Source: JAJRRS01 sp965230275
Lineage (GTDB): Bacteria > Planctomycetota > Phycisphaerae > Phycisphaerales > Phycisphaeraceae
DNA: 64,000 bases
Direction of reading: 5' to 3'
NCBI GenBank assembly: GCA_965230275.1
Contig: CBDDKO010000002.1
Span: 1,860,001 to 1,924,000, forward strand
Under the pieces are notes generated by a model. It saw only the letters and a list, made by a program, of their open reading frames with translations, did no database searches and had not been told where the DNA came from. This document shows, piece by piece, positions 25,551-35,100 of this stretch (within the stretch, counting starts at the first letter, position 1; each line of letters opens with the position of its first letter). A program made the translations under genes and the position numbers.

Positions 25551-27278
25551 ATGCAATTTACACGCCACATGCACTCGAAGTGTTGCGCGGCATTACTGCT
25601 AGCCGGCGTAATGCTAGCCGTGCCCGGGAAAGTCATTGGGACGCCGGGGCCGTACGACGAAGCAACCGTGGATCAGGACACGGTCGCGTTATGGCATTTT
25701 GATGAAAGAGATGATGACGGGTTCACGTCATTCACCAGCGCGGTGGGCAGTTACACGTTATCTCACTTCGGGACCGGTACAGCCGATTTTGATACTGATA
25801 ACCGCGGCCCGATGTTCGGTCGTGCGGTGACGGGTTTTACCAACAAAGACGGTCTATCAGCAACTATTACAGACTCGACGACGCAGACGTTTGAGGCTTG
25901 GGTGATGTGGGATGACGATAATAATCTGCCGACAAACTACACCAACGATCAAACGCTCATGTGCCGGAAGACGTCCAGTACACCCTGGGGCATCATTGTC
26001 GCGTTTGAGAACGTGAGTTCGGGCAACGCCGAACTGAAGGTGTACATCTACGATTCATCGAGCACGGAGAAAACCGTATCGCTCTCATTAGCAGATGATG
26101 ACATGGTGGAAGGCATGTGGTATCACGTTGCGGTCACAGTCGAAGTGGCGGACTTTGATAGTGATACCAACGCGGACGACACCAAAGTTCAGATCTACTG
26201 GAATGATCAGAACAATATCGACACGACCCCGACCGCCACAGAAGACACGTTCGATGACTTCACCTATCGTGCAGACGCCTCCAGCTTCCGCATCGGCAAG
26301 CGATACAACCAGGGACAGGACCAGATGGTGGGCCTGATCGATGAGGTACGATACAGTGACGTCGCCCGGACGGAGTTCGACACCTTCTTTGAAGGTGATA
26401 TGGATTACTTCCGCGGGACAAACGCATTCCGTGTTTTTGAAGCCTTTAAGGGCCATGCGCATGCTGTAACCGGGGTACCCACCGACTTGGCTGATCGGGG
26501 TGTGATCCATATGAACAGCTTCGGGGATCACACGAAGTGGTGGCCGGTCGGTACAACCGACTTGGAGTTTGGCGCCGTCTTCCCCGATGAAGCTCGATCC
26601 CGGTTCCAAGCAGATAAACAGTTTGATGATAATGGATCGGTGCTTATGGCGATCGATATCGAGAACGACTCGGCGGCCACCGACCCACTTATCATGTTCT
26701 ATCAACAAGTCACCGGAACACCCGAAGCAGTCGACTTCCGTGACGCCATTCGCAAACTAGCGTCAATCGCTGATTGGGTTCACTCTGAAGAGCCGCATAT
26801 GCGCATCGGTTTTTACAACATGCTGCCGGAGCGCCAATTCCATGTGATCAATAACGCAACGAATAAGGCATTGTGGCAGACCCGTAACGATATCTTTAAG
26901 GAACTCGCCACGCACGTGGACGTTGTCTTCCCCAACCTCTATACCGTTAGTGCAAACGATGTTTCCACGCAGCAAGGGCGCGAGGATTGGATCGAGTATG
27001 CGGAAACCAACATTGCCGAAGCAAGAAAGTATGGCAAACCGATATACATATACCTGAGGCCGAGATACGTCACCCCTGGCACACTTCAAGGTCAGACGAT
27101 ACCGGCCGAGGCGTGGAGAGAGCAGCTCGAGTTCTGCTATCGGAATGCAGATGGTGTGATTATCTGGGAGGACTTTTACGATGTCACCGATGAATGGGAC
27201 GGGGACGACAGCGACCTGGATAACTGGTGGGGCCAGACTGTTGATTTCATGAAAGATAAGGGCCTCTGGATCCCCTAA
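25551..27278 (+). CDS. Secreted LamG-like plus TIM-barrel glycosidase-like protein
   Basis: A 575-residue protein from the ATG at 25551, preceded by GAAAGG. A signal peptide covers residues 1-29. Residues about 45-265 form a concanavalin-A/LamG-like sandwich ('VALWHFDE', 'FEAWVMWDD', 'WYHVAVTVE', 'FRIGKRY', 'GLIDEVRYSDVART'), common as a carbohydrate-binding module. Residues about 290-575 look like a TIM-barrel hydrolase: 'MAIDIEND' (D369, E371) as candidate acids, 'VVFPNLYT', 'YIYLRPRY', and 'DGVIIWEDFYD'. The barrel is reminiscent of hyaluronidase-like families, but I cannot assign a GH family. It has no PEP-CTERM tail. Codon choice is less GC-rich than in its neighbours. It is monocistronic with its own terminator. 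Confidence 0.7.
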   Translation: MQFTRHMHSKCCAALLLAGVMLAVPGKVIGTPGPYDEATVDQDTVALWHFDERDDDGFTSFTSAVGSYTLSHFGTGTADFDTDNRGPMFGRAVTGFTNKDGLSATITDSTTQTFEAWVMWDDDNNLPTNYTNDQTLMCRKTSSTPWGIIVAFENVSSGNAELKVYIYDSSSTEKTVSLSLADDDMVEGMWYHVAVTVEVADFDSDTNADDTKVQIYWNDQNNIDTTPTATEDTFDDFTYRADASSFRIGKRYNQGQDQMVGLIDEVRYSDVARTEFDTFFEGDMDYFRGTNAFRVFEAFKGHAHAVTGVPTDLADRGVIHMNSFGDHTKWWPVGTTDLEFGAVFPDEARSRFQADKQFDDNGSVLMAIDIENDSAATDPLIMFYQQVTGTPEAVDFRDAIRKLASIADWVHSEEPHMRIGFYNMLPERQFHVINNATNKALWQTRNDIFKELATHVDVVFPNLYTVSANDVSTQQGREDWIEYAETNIAEARKYGKPIYIYLRPRYVTPGTLQGQTIPAEAWREQLEFCYRNADGVIIWEDFYDVTDEWDGDDSDLDNWWGQTVDFMKDKGLWIP

Positions 27279-27319
27279 GATTTTAAACCGACTTTCATCT
27301 AGTAAATAAACCGGACAAC

Positions 27320-27396
27320 CCGAGGTAAGTGGTCAGTATCTGGTACGTCGTCATGAGACGGCCTGCCCGACTCTGGTTGCTTACCTCGGTTTTTTT
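27320..27396 (+). terminator. Terminator after the LamG/TIM-barrel gene
   Basis: A perfect 10-bp stem CCGAGGTAAG / CTTACCTCGG is separated by about 50 bases and followed by a run of seven T. The loop is unusually long for an intrinsic terminator. Confidence 0.65.
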
Positions 27397-27502
27397 ACAC
27401 ATTGCCATGAATATGATCGTATAAAAACGATGTCACCCAAGCCGACATGCCAATAGAGGAACTCGAGATCAGTATGAGGATATCGAACGAGACGGTGTTG
27501 CC

Positions 27503-28843
27503 CTACTCGGCGGGCTTGGATGACGGGTCTTCGGCGTCGTCTTCGCCACTGATGGCTTCGGGGAGGACTTTTTCGTCGGGCTTGGGGCCGTCGGCGGGGT
27601 GGGTGCGGGCGTATTGTCGGCCGTACTTGTAGGCAGTGACGACGATGAAGCCGTAGAGCACGAAGAAGACGGCCAGGACGTAGCGCCAGCGGAGCTCGAG
27701 GGCGACCATGGTGTAGCCAAGGAAGGCGAAGGCGGCAGCGGCGAGGTAGAAGACGCCGACGGACTGCTTCACGCTCAGGCCGGCACGGCGGAGCAGGTGG
27801 TGGATGTGCTGGCTATCGGGGCTGAGGATGGGTTTGCCGGCCATCTTGCGCCTGAAGATAGCGAGGGAGGTGTCGGTGATGGGGACGGCGAAGACGATCA
27901 GCCCGGCGGTGACGAGCAGGAGGCTTCGGCCCTCGGCGTCGGCGAAGAGGAGGATGCTGGCCATGCAGAGGTAGCCAAGCAGCAGCGAGCCGGTGTCGCC
28001 CATGAAGATGCTGGCCGGATTGAAGTTGTACGGTAGGAACCCGAGGACGGCACCGATCAGCGCGAGGCAGACGGCGATGCGGACGGGGTCCTTGAAGGCC
28101 TGGGGGTCGCGCATGGCGACGACGGCGGCGATGCAGAGGAAGCCGATGCCGGCGATGACGGTGACGCCGGACGCCAGGCCGTCGAGCCCGTCGATGAGGT
28201 TCATGGCGTTGCACCCGCCGATGACGAGGACGGCAACGAGACAGGTGCCGAGGATGTAACTGATCAGCGGCAGCATGTCGTAGGACCCGATGATAAGCGT
28301 GTCCAGTCCGACGAAGTGGAAGACCAGGCCGATGAGCCCGGTACCGACGTTATAGTTGGCGAGCGCGGCGGCGGCGAAGAGTTGTCCGCCGATCTTCACG
28401 CGGGGGCTGATGTGGTAGACGTCGTCGAAGAAGCCGGTGAGCGTGATCGCGCCGGCACCAATCATGATCATGATCAGCGGGTTGCCGCGTGTGAGTTTCA
28501 GGCCGGTCTGGTCGGGGACGATGTAGTAGGCGATGGCGATGGCGGCGAGCCAGCCCAAGAAGATGGCGACACCGCCGAGGTAGGCGACGGGCTCGGCGTG
28601 GTTTTTGCGCTTCAGGTCGGGCAGGTCGATGATGTTGTTGCGGATGGCGAGCATACGCATCAGCGGCGTGGTGATGATGGCGACGAAGAAGGCGACGAAG
28701 AAGATGCCCATGTAGGGCGCGATCACATGGGTGAGTGAAGCGGTATCCGCGTTCTCAACGGCGGCCTGGGTTGTCTCGACCGCGTCGGTGACGGTCTCCG
28801 GGGAGATCGCGTCAGCGGCCTGGGCTAAGAGTGTCATCATCAT
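27503..28843 (-). CDS. WecA/MraY-family polyprenyl-phosphate sugar-1-phosphate transferase
   Basis: A 446-residue protein with about 10-11 membrane segments. The PNPT motifs are present in order: 'DLPDLKRKNHAEPVAYLGG', 'GFFDDVYHISPRVKIGGQ' (catalytic DD), 'NAMNLIDGLDGLASG' (DGLDG), 'NPASIFMGDTGSLLLGY' and 'SPDSQHIHHLLRRAG'. It would load a HexNAc-1-phosphate (GlcNAc in WecA) onto undecaprenyl phosphate to start glycan synthesis. The HIHH motif favours WecA over MraY. The C-terminus is acidic. It overlaps the epimerase stop as ATGA and is the last gene of the exosortase/exopolysaccharide operon. Confidence 0.88.
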   Translation of the reverse strand: MMMTLLAQAADAISPETVTDAVETTQAAVENADTASLTHVIAPYMGIFFVAFFVAIITTPLMRMLAIRNNIIDLPDLKRKNHAEPVAYLGGVAIFLGWLAAIAIAYYIVPDQTGLKLTRGNPLIMIMIGAGAITLTGFFDDVYHISPRVKIGGQLFAAAALANYNVGTGLIGLVFHFVGLDTLIIGSYDMLPLISYILGTCLVAVLVIGGCNAMNLIDGLDGLASGVTVIAGIGFLCIAAVVAMRDPQAFKDPVRIAVCLALIGAVLGFLPYNFNPASIFMGDTGSLLLGYLCMASILLFADAEGRSLLLVTAGLIVFAVPITDTSLAIFRRKMAGKPILSPDSQHIHHLLRRAGLSVKQSVGVFYLAAAAFAFLGYTMVALELRWRYVLAVFFVLYGFIVVTAYKYGRQYARTHPADGPKPDEKVLPEAISGEDDAEDPSSKPAE

Positions 28844-29841
28844 CCATCCCCCCCCACTGCTGCGACTGTATCGTTGGACTGGTCACGGCACAAGGCGATC
28901 AGTTCGGTCAGGGTCTGGTCGAGCGTATACTCGGGCTTGAAGCCGATCGCTTGACGGATGCGTGAGACGTCGGGCAGCCGGTGGGCGGGGTCTTCGAAGT
29001 CCGGGCCGTACACGGCTTCGTAGGGCACGAGCCGCTTGGATGCCGAGCCGCCGGCGAGTTTGATGATGCGGTCGGCCAACTCGTTGATGGTGATGCGTGA
29101 ATCGGACCCGAGGTTGTAGACCTTGCCGAAGCAGCCGCCGTGGGCCATGAGTTCGGTCATGGCGCGGGTGACGTCACGGACGTCGCAGAAGGCGCGGGTC
29201 TGTTCGCCGTCGCCGTAGACGTCGATGGTCTTGCCTACGACGGCGCGTTCGACGAATCGGGGTACGACCATGCCGTAGTGCCCGACCTGCCTTGGGCCGA
29301 TGGTGTTGAACAGGCGTGTGATGACGACGCGCAGGCCGTCCTGGCGGTGCATGTCGATGGCGAGGTGTTCGTCTACTGCTTTGGTCAGGCCGTAGGCCCA
29401 GCGCGACGCGGTGGTCGGGCCGTAGACCAGTTCCATGTCTTCGCGTAACGGGAGGACGGGGCACTTGCCGTAGACCTCGCTGGACGAGGTGATGAGTACG
29501 GCGGCGTCTGCTTTGCGGGCTGCCTCGAGGACGGCGGCGGTGAGTTCGACGTTGTTGTGCACCATCGCGGCGGGGTCGTCAATGACGCGCTGCACACCGA
29601 CGGCGGCGGCGAGGTGGTAGACGGCTTCCACCCCCTGCCAGAGCTCGTCGTCTTTGACAGCGATACAGGCGTCGGCCTCGATGAATCGGCAACGATCATC
29701 CAGCAGCGGCTGGATGTTGGGCAGCCGACCCGTGGACAGGTTATCGATCAGGATCAGCTCCCGGCCCTGGGCCTTGAGCCTGGCCGCCAGGTGTGAGCCG
29801 ATGAAGCCGGCCCCGCCGGTGATGATTACCTTGCCCGTCAC
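28840..29841 (-). CDS. NAD-dependent sugar-nucleotide epimerase/dehydratase
   Basis: A 333-residue extended short-chain dehydrogenase. The NAD-binding GGAGFIGSHLA is at residues 9-19, 'YHLAAAVGV' follows, the catalytic 'SSSEVYGK' and WAYGLTK (YxxxK) are near 130-165, and 'LFNTIGPRQVGHYGMVVPRFV' and 'YNLGSD' complete the fold. It resembles the UDP-glucuronate decarboxylase/GalE group and would supply an activated sugar for the polysaccharide. The exact reaction is open. It is 59 bases downstream of the Wzc-like gene and overlaps the WecA-like gene. Confidence 0.85.
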   Translation of the reverse strand: MTGKVIITGGAGFIGSHLAARLKAQGRELILIDNLSTGRLPNIQPLLDDRCRFIEADACIAVKDDELWQGVEAVYHLAAAVGVQRVIDDPAAMVHNNVELTAAVLEAARKADAAVLITSSSEVYGKCPVLPLREDMELVYGPTTASRWAYGLTKAVDEHLAIDMHRQDGLRVVITRLFNTIGPRQVGHYGMVVPRFVERAVVGKTIDVYGDGEQTRAFCDVRDVTRAMTELMAHGGCFGKVYNLGSDSRITINELADRIIKLAGGSASKRLVPYEAVYGPDFEDPAHRLPDVSRIRQAIGFKPEYTLDQTLTELIALCRDQSNDTVAAVGGDG

Positions 29842-29900
29842 GGGTCTTTTCCGTTGTGGTGGTCGGGACGTTGCGTCTCGTGGTGAGGCGCGGTGGGTAC

Positions 29901-32165
29901 TTATTCGGTGTCCGCTGTCTCGGTGACGTCGGCGAGGTCGCGTCTTGACCGGCGTGCCGATTGGCCGTTGCCGTTGCCGTTGGTGCCGTTTTCACGGTAG
30001 CGGTAGAAGTCACGGAAGCTGGCACGGAAGTACCCGCCGACGCTGGACTGCACGCCGTTGAGGATGATGCCGAGCATGTCGGCGCGCTGGCCGGCAAACT
30101 GCCCGCTCATGCGGTCGATCATGCCGCGTTTATCCGACCCGGCGCGGACGACGGCGGCGACGGCGTCGACCTGCTTGGTCAGCAGCTGGCACTCGCTGGA
30201 CAGCAGCGCGGGTGGTGCGTCGATCAGGACGATGTCGAACCGCGTCTCGAGCTCCGCGATCACCTGCCGGAACTTGGTGCATTCCAGGACTTCGGGCTGG
30301 GTGTCGGCGGCGCGTCCGGTCGGGAGGACGGACATGTCCGGGTCCTGGTTGGCAATCAGCATGTCATCCAGGTCGGCGTTGTAGAGCAGGATGTCCACCA
30401 GGCCGCGGTCGTTGTCGGCATCGACATAGCTGTGCTGCGTGGGCCGGCGGAAGTTGGCGTCGACGATGACGACCTTTCGGCCGTTGAAGGCGAGGCTGGT
30501 GGCGAGGTTGTGCGTGACGGAGGAGGTGCCCGCGTCGGGCTGGGCCGAAGCGATGAGCAGGGTCTTGTAGCCGCGTCGGTCCATCTTGCTGAGGATCGAT
30601 GTGCGGACCTGCCGGTAGGCCTCGGCGAGCAGGCCGGCGGGGTACTTCTCGACCACGCGCTCGACAGCGCTGGGGCCGGAGGGGTCTTCGTCGGCGTGCG
30701 GGAGGATGCCGAGCATCTCGGTTTCCTTGAGCAGCTTGATGTCGGCCGGGCTCTTGATGCTCTGGTCCATCAGCTCACGCATGAAGACCAGGCCGCCGGT
30801 GATCGCTAAGAGGAAAAAGACGGTGCCGGGGACGACAACCTTGATCTGCGGGAAGACGAGCTCAGCCAGCGTGGCGCTGGACTGCAGGCGGACGGGGCGG
30901 GCCTCGGGCAGGATCTCGACAAGCCGGACATCGGCGAGCTGTCCTTCGATGTCCTTTCGCTGAGCCTTCGCTTCCTCGAGTTCGGCCTGATGGTTTCGTA
31001 ATTGGGTCTGGTGGACGTTCAGGTCGACCAACTTTTTCTGGAGCAGTTCGATTTCATCGTCGTACTCGGTGATCTGCTCGTTGAGGCTGTCGACAGCTTG
31101 CTTGAGGCCACTGAGCATAGCCTGTTCTTGCTCGCGAATGATCCGTTCGAGTTCACGGTCGCGTTCGGCTTCGATCGCGGCGATCTGTCGGTCGATCGAC
31201 TTGATGATTCGGTGCTCTGGAAGGTACTCGTAGAGGCTGACCTCGCGTTGTTCTCGTAGCGACCGAAGCCGCTCGTTACGGACCATGATGGCCTCGTTCT
31301 GCGAGGCGCCGGCCATGGCGTTGGCGTCGGGCGCGCCACCAGCGGCCTGCTTGGCGAGTGAGGCCTCGTACTGCTTTTCCAAGCCCTTGAGTTCGTCCAG
31401 CTTCTCGTTGCGTTTGATGATTCGGGCCTGACTGTCCATGGCCGTCTCTTCCAGGCGGGCGTCGAGATCGGTCAGGTCGTGCTCACGGGTGAACTCTTCG
31501 ATCCGCGTGGTGAGGCCGGTGATGGTCTGCTTAACCTTCTCCCGCTGGGTAAGCAGCGAGGTCTTGCGGCTGGTGACCTGCGAGTCGGTGTCGTCCTTGA
31601 CGCGGCCGAGGTAGACGTTGACGATCGAGGCGGCGATCTTCTGGCAGTCCTCCTCGATGGGTGTATTGACCGACAGGTTGATCAGCTGGGTGTTGCGGAT
31701 CATGTTGACCCGGAGGTGATCTTCGATCAGGTCTTCGCGGGCCTTGTTGAAGTCATACTGGCCGGGCTGGTTCTTCTTCTCGTACTGCTTGAACCACGTG
31801 CTGTTACGTACGGAAGGGTCGTTCAGCGCTTTGCTGAGGATGCCCTCGGACTGGATCTTATAGACCTCGGACTGGATGAACGCTTCCATGGCGGCGACGT
31901 TGGCCTTGGAGACCCCGCCGAGTTGCACCTGGTCGGGATCGACGAGGCCTTCGGAGACGCGCAGCTGGGCGCTGGAGGCGTACCTGGGCATGTACTCGCG
32001 CAGGCCGAACCACAGCCCCACACCGAGGAACAGACCGACCGTGCCGACGATAAAGAACAGCTTGAGGTGCTGGCGCAGGACGCGCACCGGGTCGATCGGC
32101 TTAAACCGGCTGGACGACGACGCCGGGCCCGGCAGTGCCGAAGTAGGCATGGGGTTGGTACTCAT
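29901..32165 (-). CDS. Wzc-like polysaccharide chain-length protein with degenerate kinase P-loop
   Basis: A 754-residue protein. Residues about 35-55 and 438-462 are membrane helices that frame a long periplasmic coiled-coil region (about 200-420), as in Wzc/chain-length determinants. The C-terminal BY-kinase-like domain begins near 510 ('LLAEAYRQVRTSI'). Walker A' 'VVIVDANFRRP' (565-575) and Walker B 'IVLIDAPP' (645-652) are present. Walker A reads SAQPDAGTSS (540-549), where active kinases have SxxPGEGKST, so the ATP-binding Lys is Thr547. Tyrosines at 712, 721 and 723 remain near the C-terminus. It should control chain length or export with the Wza-like protein, but kinase activity is doubtful. 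Confidence 0.85.
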   Translation of the reverse strand: MSTNPMPTSALPGPASSSSRFKPIDPVRVLRQHLKLFFIVGTVGLFLGVGLWFGLREYMPRYASSAQLRVSEGLVDPDQVQLGGVSKANVAAMEAFIQSEVYKIQSEGILSKALNDPSVRNSTWFKQYEKKNQPGQYDFNKAREDLIEDHLRVNMIRNTQLINLSVNTPIEEDCQKIAASIVNVYLGRVKDDTDSQVTSRKTSLLTQREKVKQTITGLTTRIEEFTREHDLTDLDARLEETAMDSQARIIKRNEKLDELKGLEKQYEASLAKQAAGGAPDANAMAGASQNEAIMVRNERLRSLREQREVSLYEYLPEHRIIKSIDRQIAAIEAERDRELERIIREQEQAMLSGLKQAVDSLNEQITEYDDEIELLQKKLVDLNVHQTQLRNHQAELEEAKAQRKDIEGQLADVRLVEILPEARPVRLQSSATLAELVFPQIKVVVPGTVFFLLAITGGLVFMRELMDQSIKSPADIKLLKETEMLGILPHADEDPSGPSAVERVVEKYPAGLLAEAYRQVRTSILSKMDRRGYKTLLIASAQPDAGTSSVTHNLATSLAFNGRKVVIVDANFRRPTQHSYVDADNDRGLVDILLYNADLDDMLIANQDPDMSVLPTGRAADTQPEVLECTKFRQVIAELETRFDIVLIDAPPALLSSECQLLTKQVDAVAAVVRAGSDKRGMIDRMSGQFAGQRADMLGIILNGVQSSVGGYFRASFRDFYRYRENGTNGNGNGQSARRSRRDLADVTETADTE

Positions 32166-32168
32166 GGC

Positions 32169-35100
32169 TCAGGAGGCCTCCGTCAAATCTTCAATCTGCT
32201 TTAACAACTCTTGGGCGCGCTCTAACATCTGTGCCTCATTACCCTGCTCGGCGAGATCGACGGCCGTCTGAAGGTGACGGCTCGCTTCGGTCCGAGAACC
32301 TTGCTCGATCAGCAGCTCCGCCAGGTGCAGGTGGTTGGCGGTCACGCTCTCGGCGGCGATGCTTTTTTCCAGCGTCAGGCGGGCCTGGTCGATCATGCCC
32401 AGCTTGAACTGGATCCAGCCGAGGGTGTCGAGGATCTGGGCGCTTTGGGGCTGGAGCTCGGCGGCACGTTCGGCGTGGGGCAGGGCCTCGTCGGGTCGAT
32501 TCAACTCGTCGGCCAGCAGGTAGGCCATGTTGTTAAGCACATGGGGGTTATCGGGCGTACTCTGCACGACCTGCTGGTAATAGGTCAACGCCTGCTCGAC
32601 CTGCCCGGACTGGTGCAATGCCGGGGCGATCAGCATATGAAGCCTCTGGCGTTCGGTCGAGGCCTCGGCGGGCAGGGAGGCTTCGAGCGCGGCCAGGCGT
32701 TCGGCGGCCTGCTGCGCCTGCCCGTCACTGAGTTCCAGGTTCGCCAGGGACAGCTCCACCCAATAGGTGGAAGGCCCGCCGGTGAGCCCTTTGAGCAGCG
32801 AAGCGGTTTCCTCGAGTGTGTAGTCCTTACGGATCTGAATCGCCACCCCCATGAGCTGGTCCATGAGGCCGCACCGTTCGGCGGCACGGGAGAAGACCTG
32901 CCGGGCCTGATCGGCTTTGCCCGTGGCGTAGAGGGCGCGGCCCATCATGGCCTGGAGGATGGGCTGGCTGTTGACCATGCCGGCGTTATCGCGGAGCAGG
33001 GTTTGGGCGTCGTTGGCCCGGCCGTTCTCGACCTGGATCGTGATGACCTTCAGGAGCTGGGCGGGGCTGGGCGCTACATCAAAGACGCGTTTGTAGGCCT
33101 GGATCGCGCCGGCGGTATCATCCTCGCTGACGGCGAGGTCGCCGAGCGCGGTCAACCAGAACGGATCGTCGGGCGAGCGTTCCAGAGCCTGTCGGATGAG
33201 GTTCTTGGCACGTGTGGTGCTGCCCTCCTGGAGGTAGACACGGACCAGCATGAGTCGGCCGTCCCGGTCGTCGGGGTGGCGGGAGACCATGTTGGTCAGT
33301 TCGCGGATGGCTTCGTTGCGGTCGCCGCGGCGGTGGTACATGCTCACGAGCAGTCGGCGTGAGAGCAGGTGGCCGGGGTCCAGGCTCAGCGAAGTGTTCA
33401 GGTCCTGGATGGCCTGATCGATGCGGTCGGGATCGTTCGCATTCAGCGCGGCTCGCTCGTAGTAGAAGATGTTCTTGCTCGGGTCGGCATCAATCGCCTG
33501 GTTGATCAAGCGGATGGCCTCGTCGTGGTTGCCGTTGTGTTCGGCGATCAGCGCGGCGAGTGCGTCTTCGGTGGCCCCACCCTCGAACTGCTCAAGCACC
33601 TGCACCGCCTCGTCAAAGGCCTTGGTACGGATCAACGCGTCGGCAAGCCTCAGGCCCAAGGCCTGTTCTTCGGGGAACTGCTGGAAGAGGTCGCGATAGA
33701 GCGGAACGGCGCGGTCGTAGCTGCTTCGGCTGAAGAATGTGCCGGCCAGTTCACGCGACGCCTCACGCTTATCGGATTCGATCGATATCGCTTGCTGATA
33801 GGCTTGGAGCGCGCCCTGCCCGTCCTTGGTCTGCATCAGGTAGCGTGCGAGGATGATGTAGTCGGCCGAGGAGACATTGGCACCGAGCGACTCGATGTAG
33901 CGTCCAAGGGTCTGAGCGCCTCGCTCGGGCTGGCCGGACGCTTGGAACACGGAGGCGAGCGTCATGACATTGGGCTGGTCCTGGCCATGCTTGGCGATGA
34001 GGTCCCGCATGAGTTGCTCGGCCTCGTCGGTGGCACCGGTCTCGGCAAGGAGCATCGCCATGGCGCGCAGGTTCTTGACATCGTCGGGCTGCTGTTTCTG
34101 GATTTCACGTCGGCCCTGCAGGGCGGTCTGCTTGTTGCCGTAGCGTCCTTCGTAGAAGAGATAAAGCTCGAGGAGTTGGCCGTGCCCGGGGTTCTGGGAT
34201 AGCGCGAGCCGTAGCATTTCCAGGGCCTCGTCGTGGCGGCCCTGGCGGTCGCGGATGGCGGCGAGGCCTCGGATGGCTCCGAGGTTGTCGGGCTTCTGCT
34301 CAAGCGCCCGCTCATAGGCGGGGACGGCTTCGCGGTCGTTGCTCTGTGCGACGTAGGCGTCGCCGAGCAAACGCCAGCCCTCGGAGTTAATCGGCACGAT
34401 CTCAAGGCCTGCACGTAGGGTGGTAATTGCACCGGCGGAGTCGCCGCGGGCCTGGAAAAGCTGTGCCTGATAGAACCGACCACCGGCCTCGTCGAGGTTG
34501 CCTTGTGTGGCCTTATCCGAAAGTTGTTGCGCCAGGTCCAGGTCGCTGTCTCTCAGAGCGTAAGCAAACTGTACGTCGATGACGGACTTGTGGTCGGGGT
34601 CGATGGCCGCAGCGCGAGCGATGGCCTCGCGGGCTTTGACACCTTCGCCGGCACGTTCGTAGAGCCGGGCGGCGGTGATCTCACGCAGGACAGGGTCGTC
34701 CACCTTCTCGGTACGGATCTTGACCCTGCGTTCGATGTCGCCGGCCAGTTCCGGGTCCAGTTGCTCCTCGAGGATATCGAGCAGCTTCGGATCACCGCCG
34801 GCCTGTCGAGAGCGGGCGATCATCTCGGTTTTCATCTCGATGTCATCGATGGTGCTTGCGAGAACGGCGAGCACGGCGAGGTTGCTCGGGTCAGCGTCGA
34901 AGTAGTGTTGGAGCATGGCGCGGGCCTGGTCCTGACGCTCGCCCTGGATCATCAGTTGTGCCAGGCTGACCGCGAGGTCGGGGCGGTTGGGCAGGTCCAG
35001 TTGGCGGTAGGTCTGGATCGCGCCGTCCAGGTCGCCGTTCACGGCCTGGATGCTTGCCTGAATGATACTAGCCCGCTCGTTGGTGGGGTCTTTGATCAGG

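Noticed and set aside
32274..33362. Long plus-strand open frames opposite the TPR gene (also 33369-34202 and 34503-35147)
   Set aside because: They lie antisense to a gene with clear TPR repeats and have composition typical of shadow frames in GC-rich DNA.
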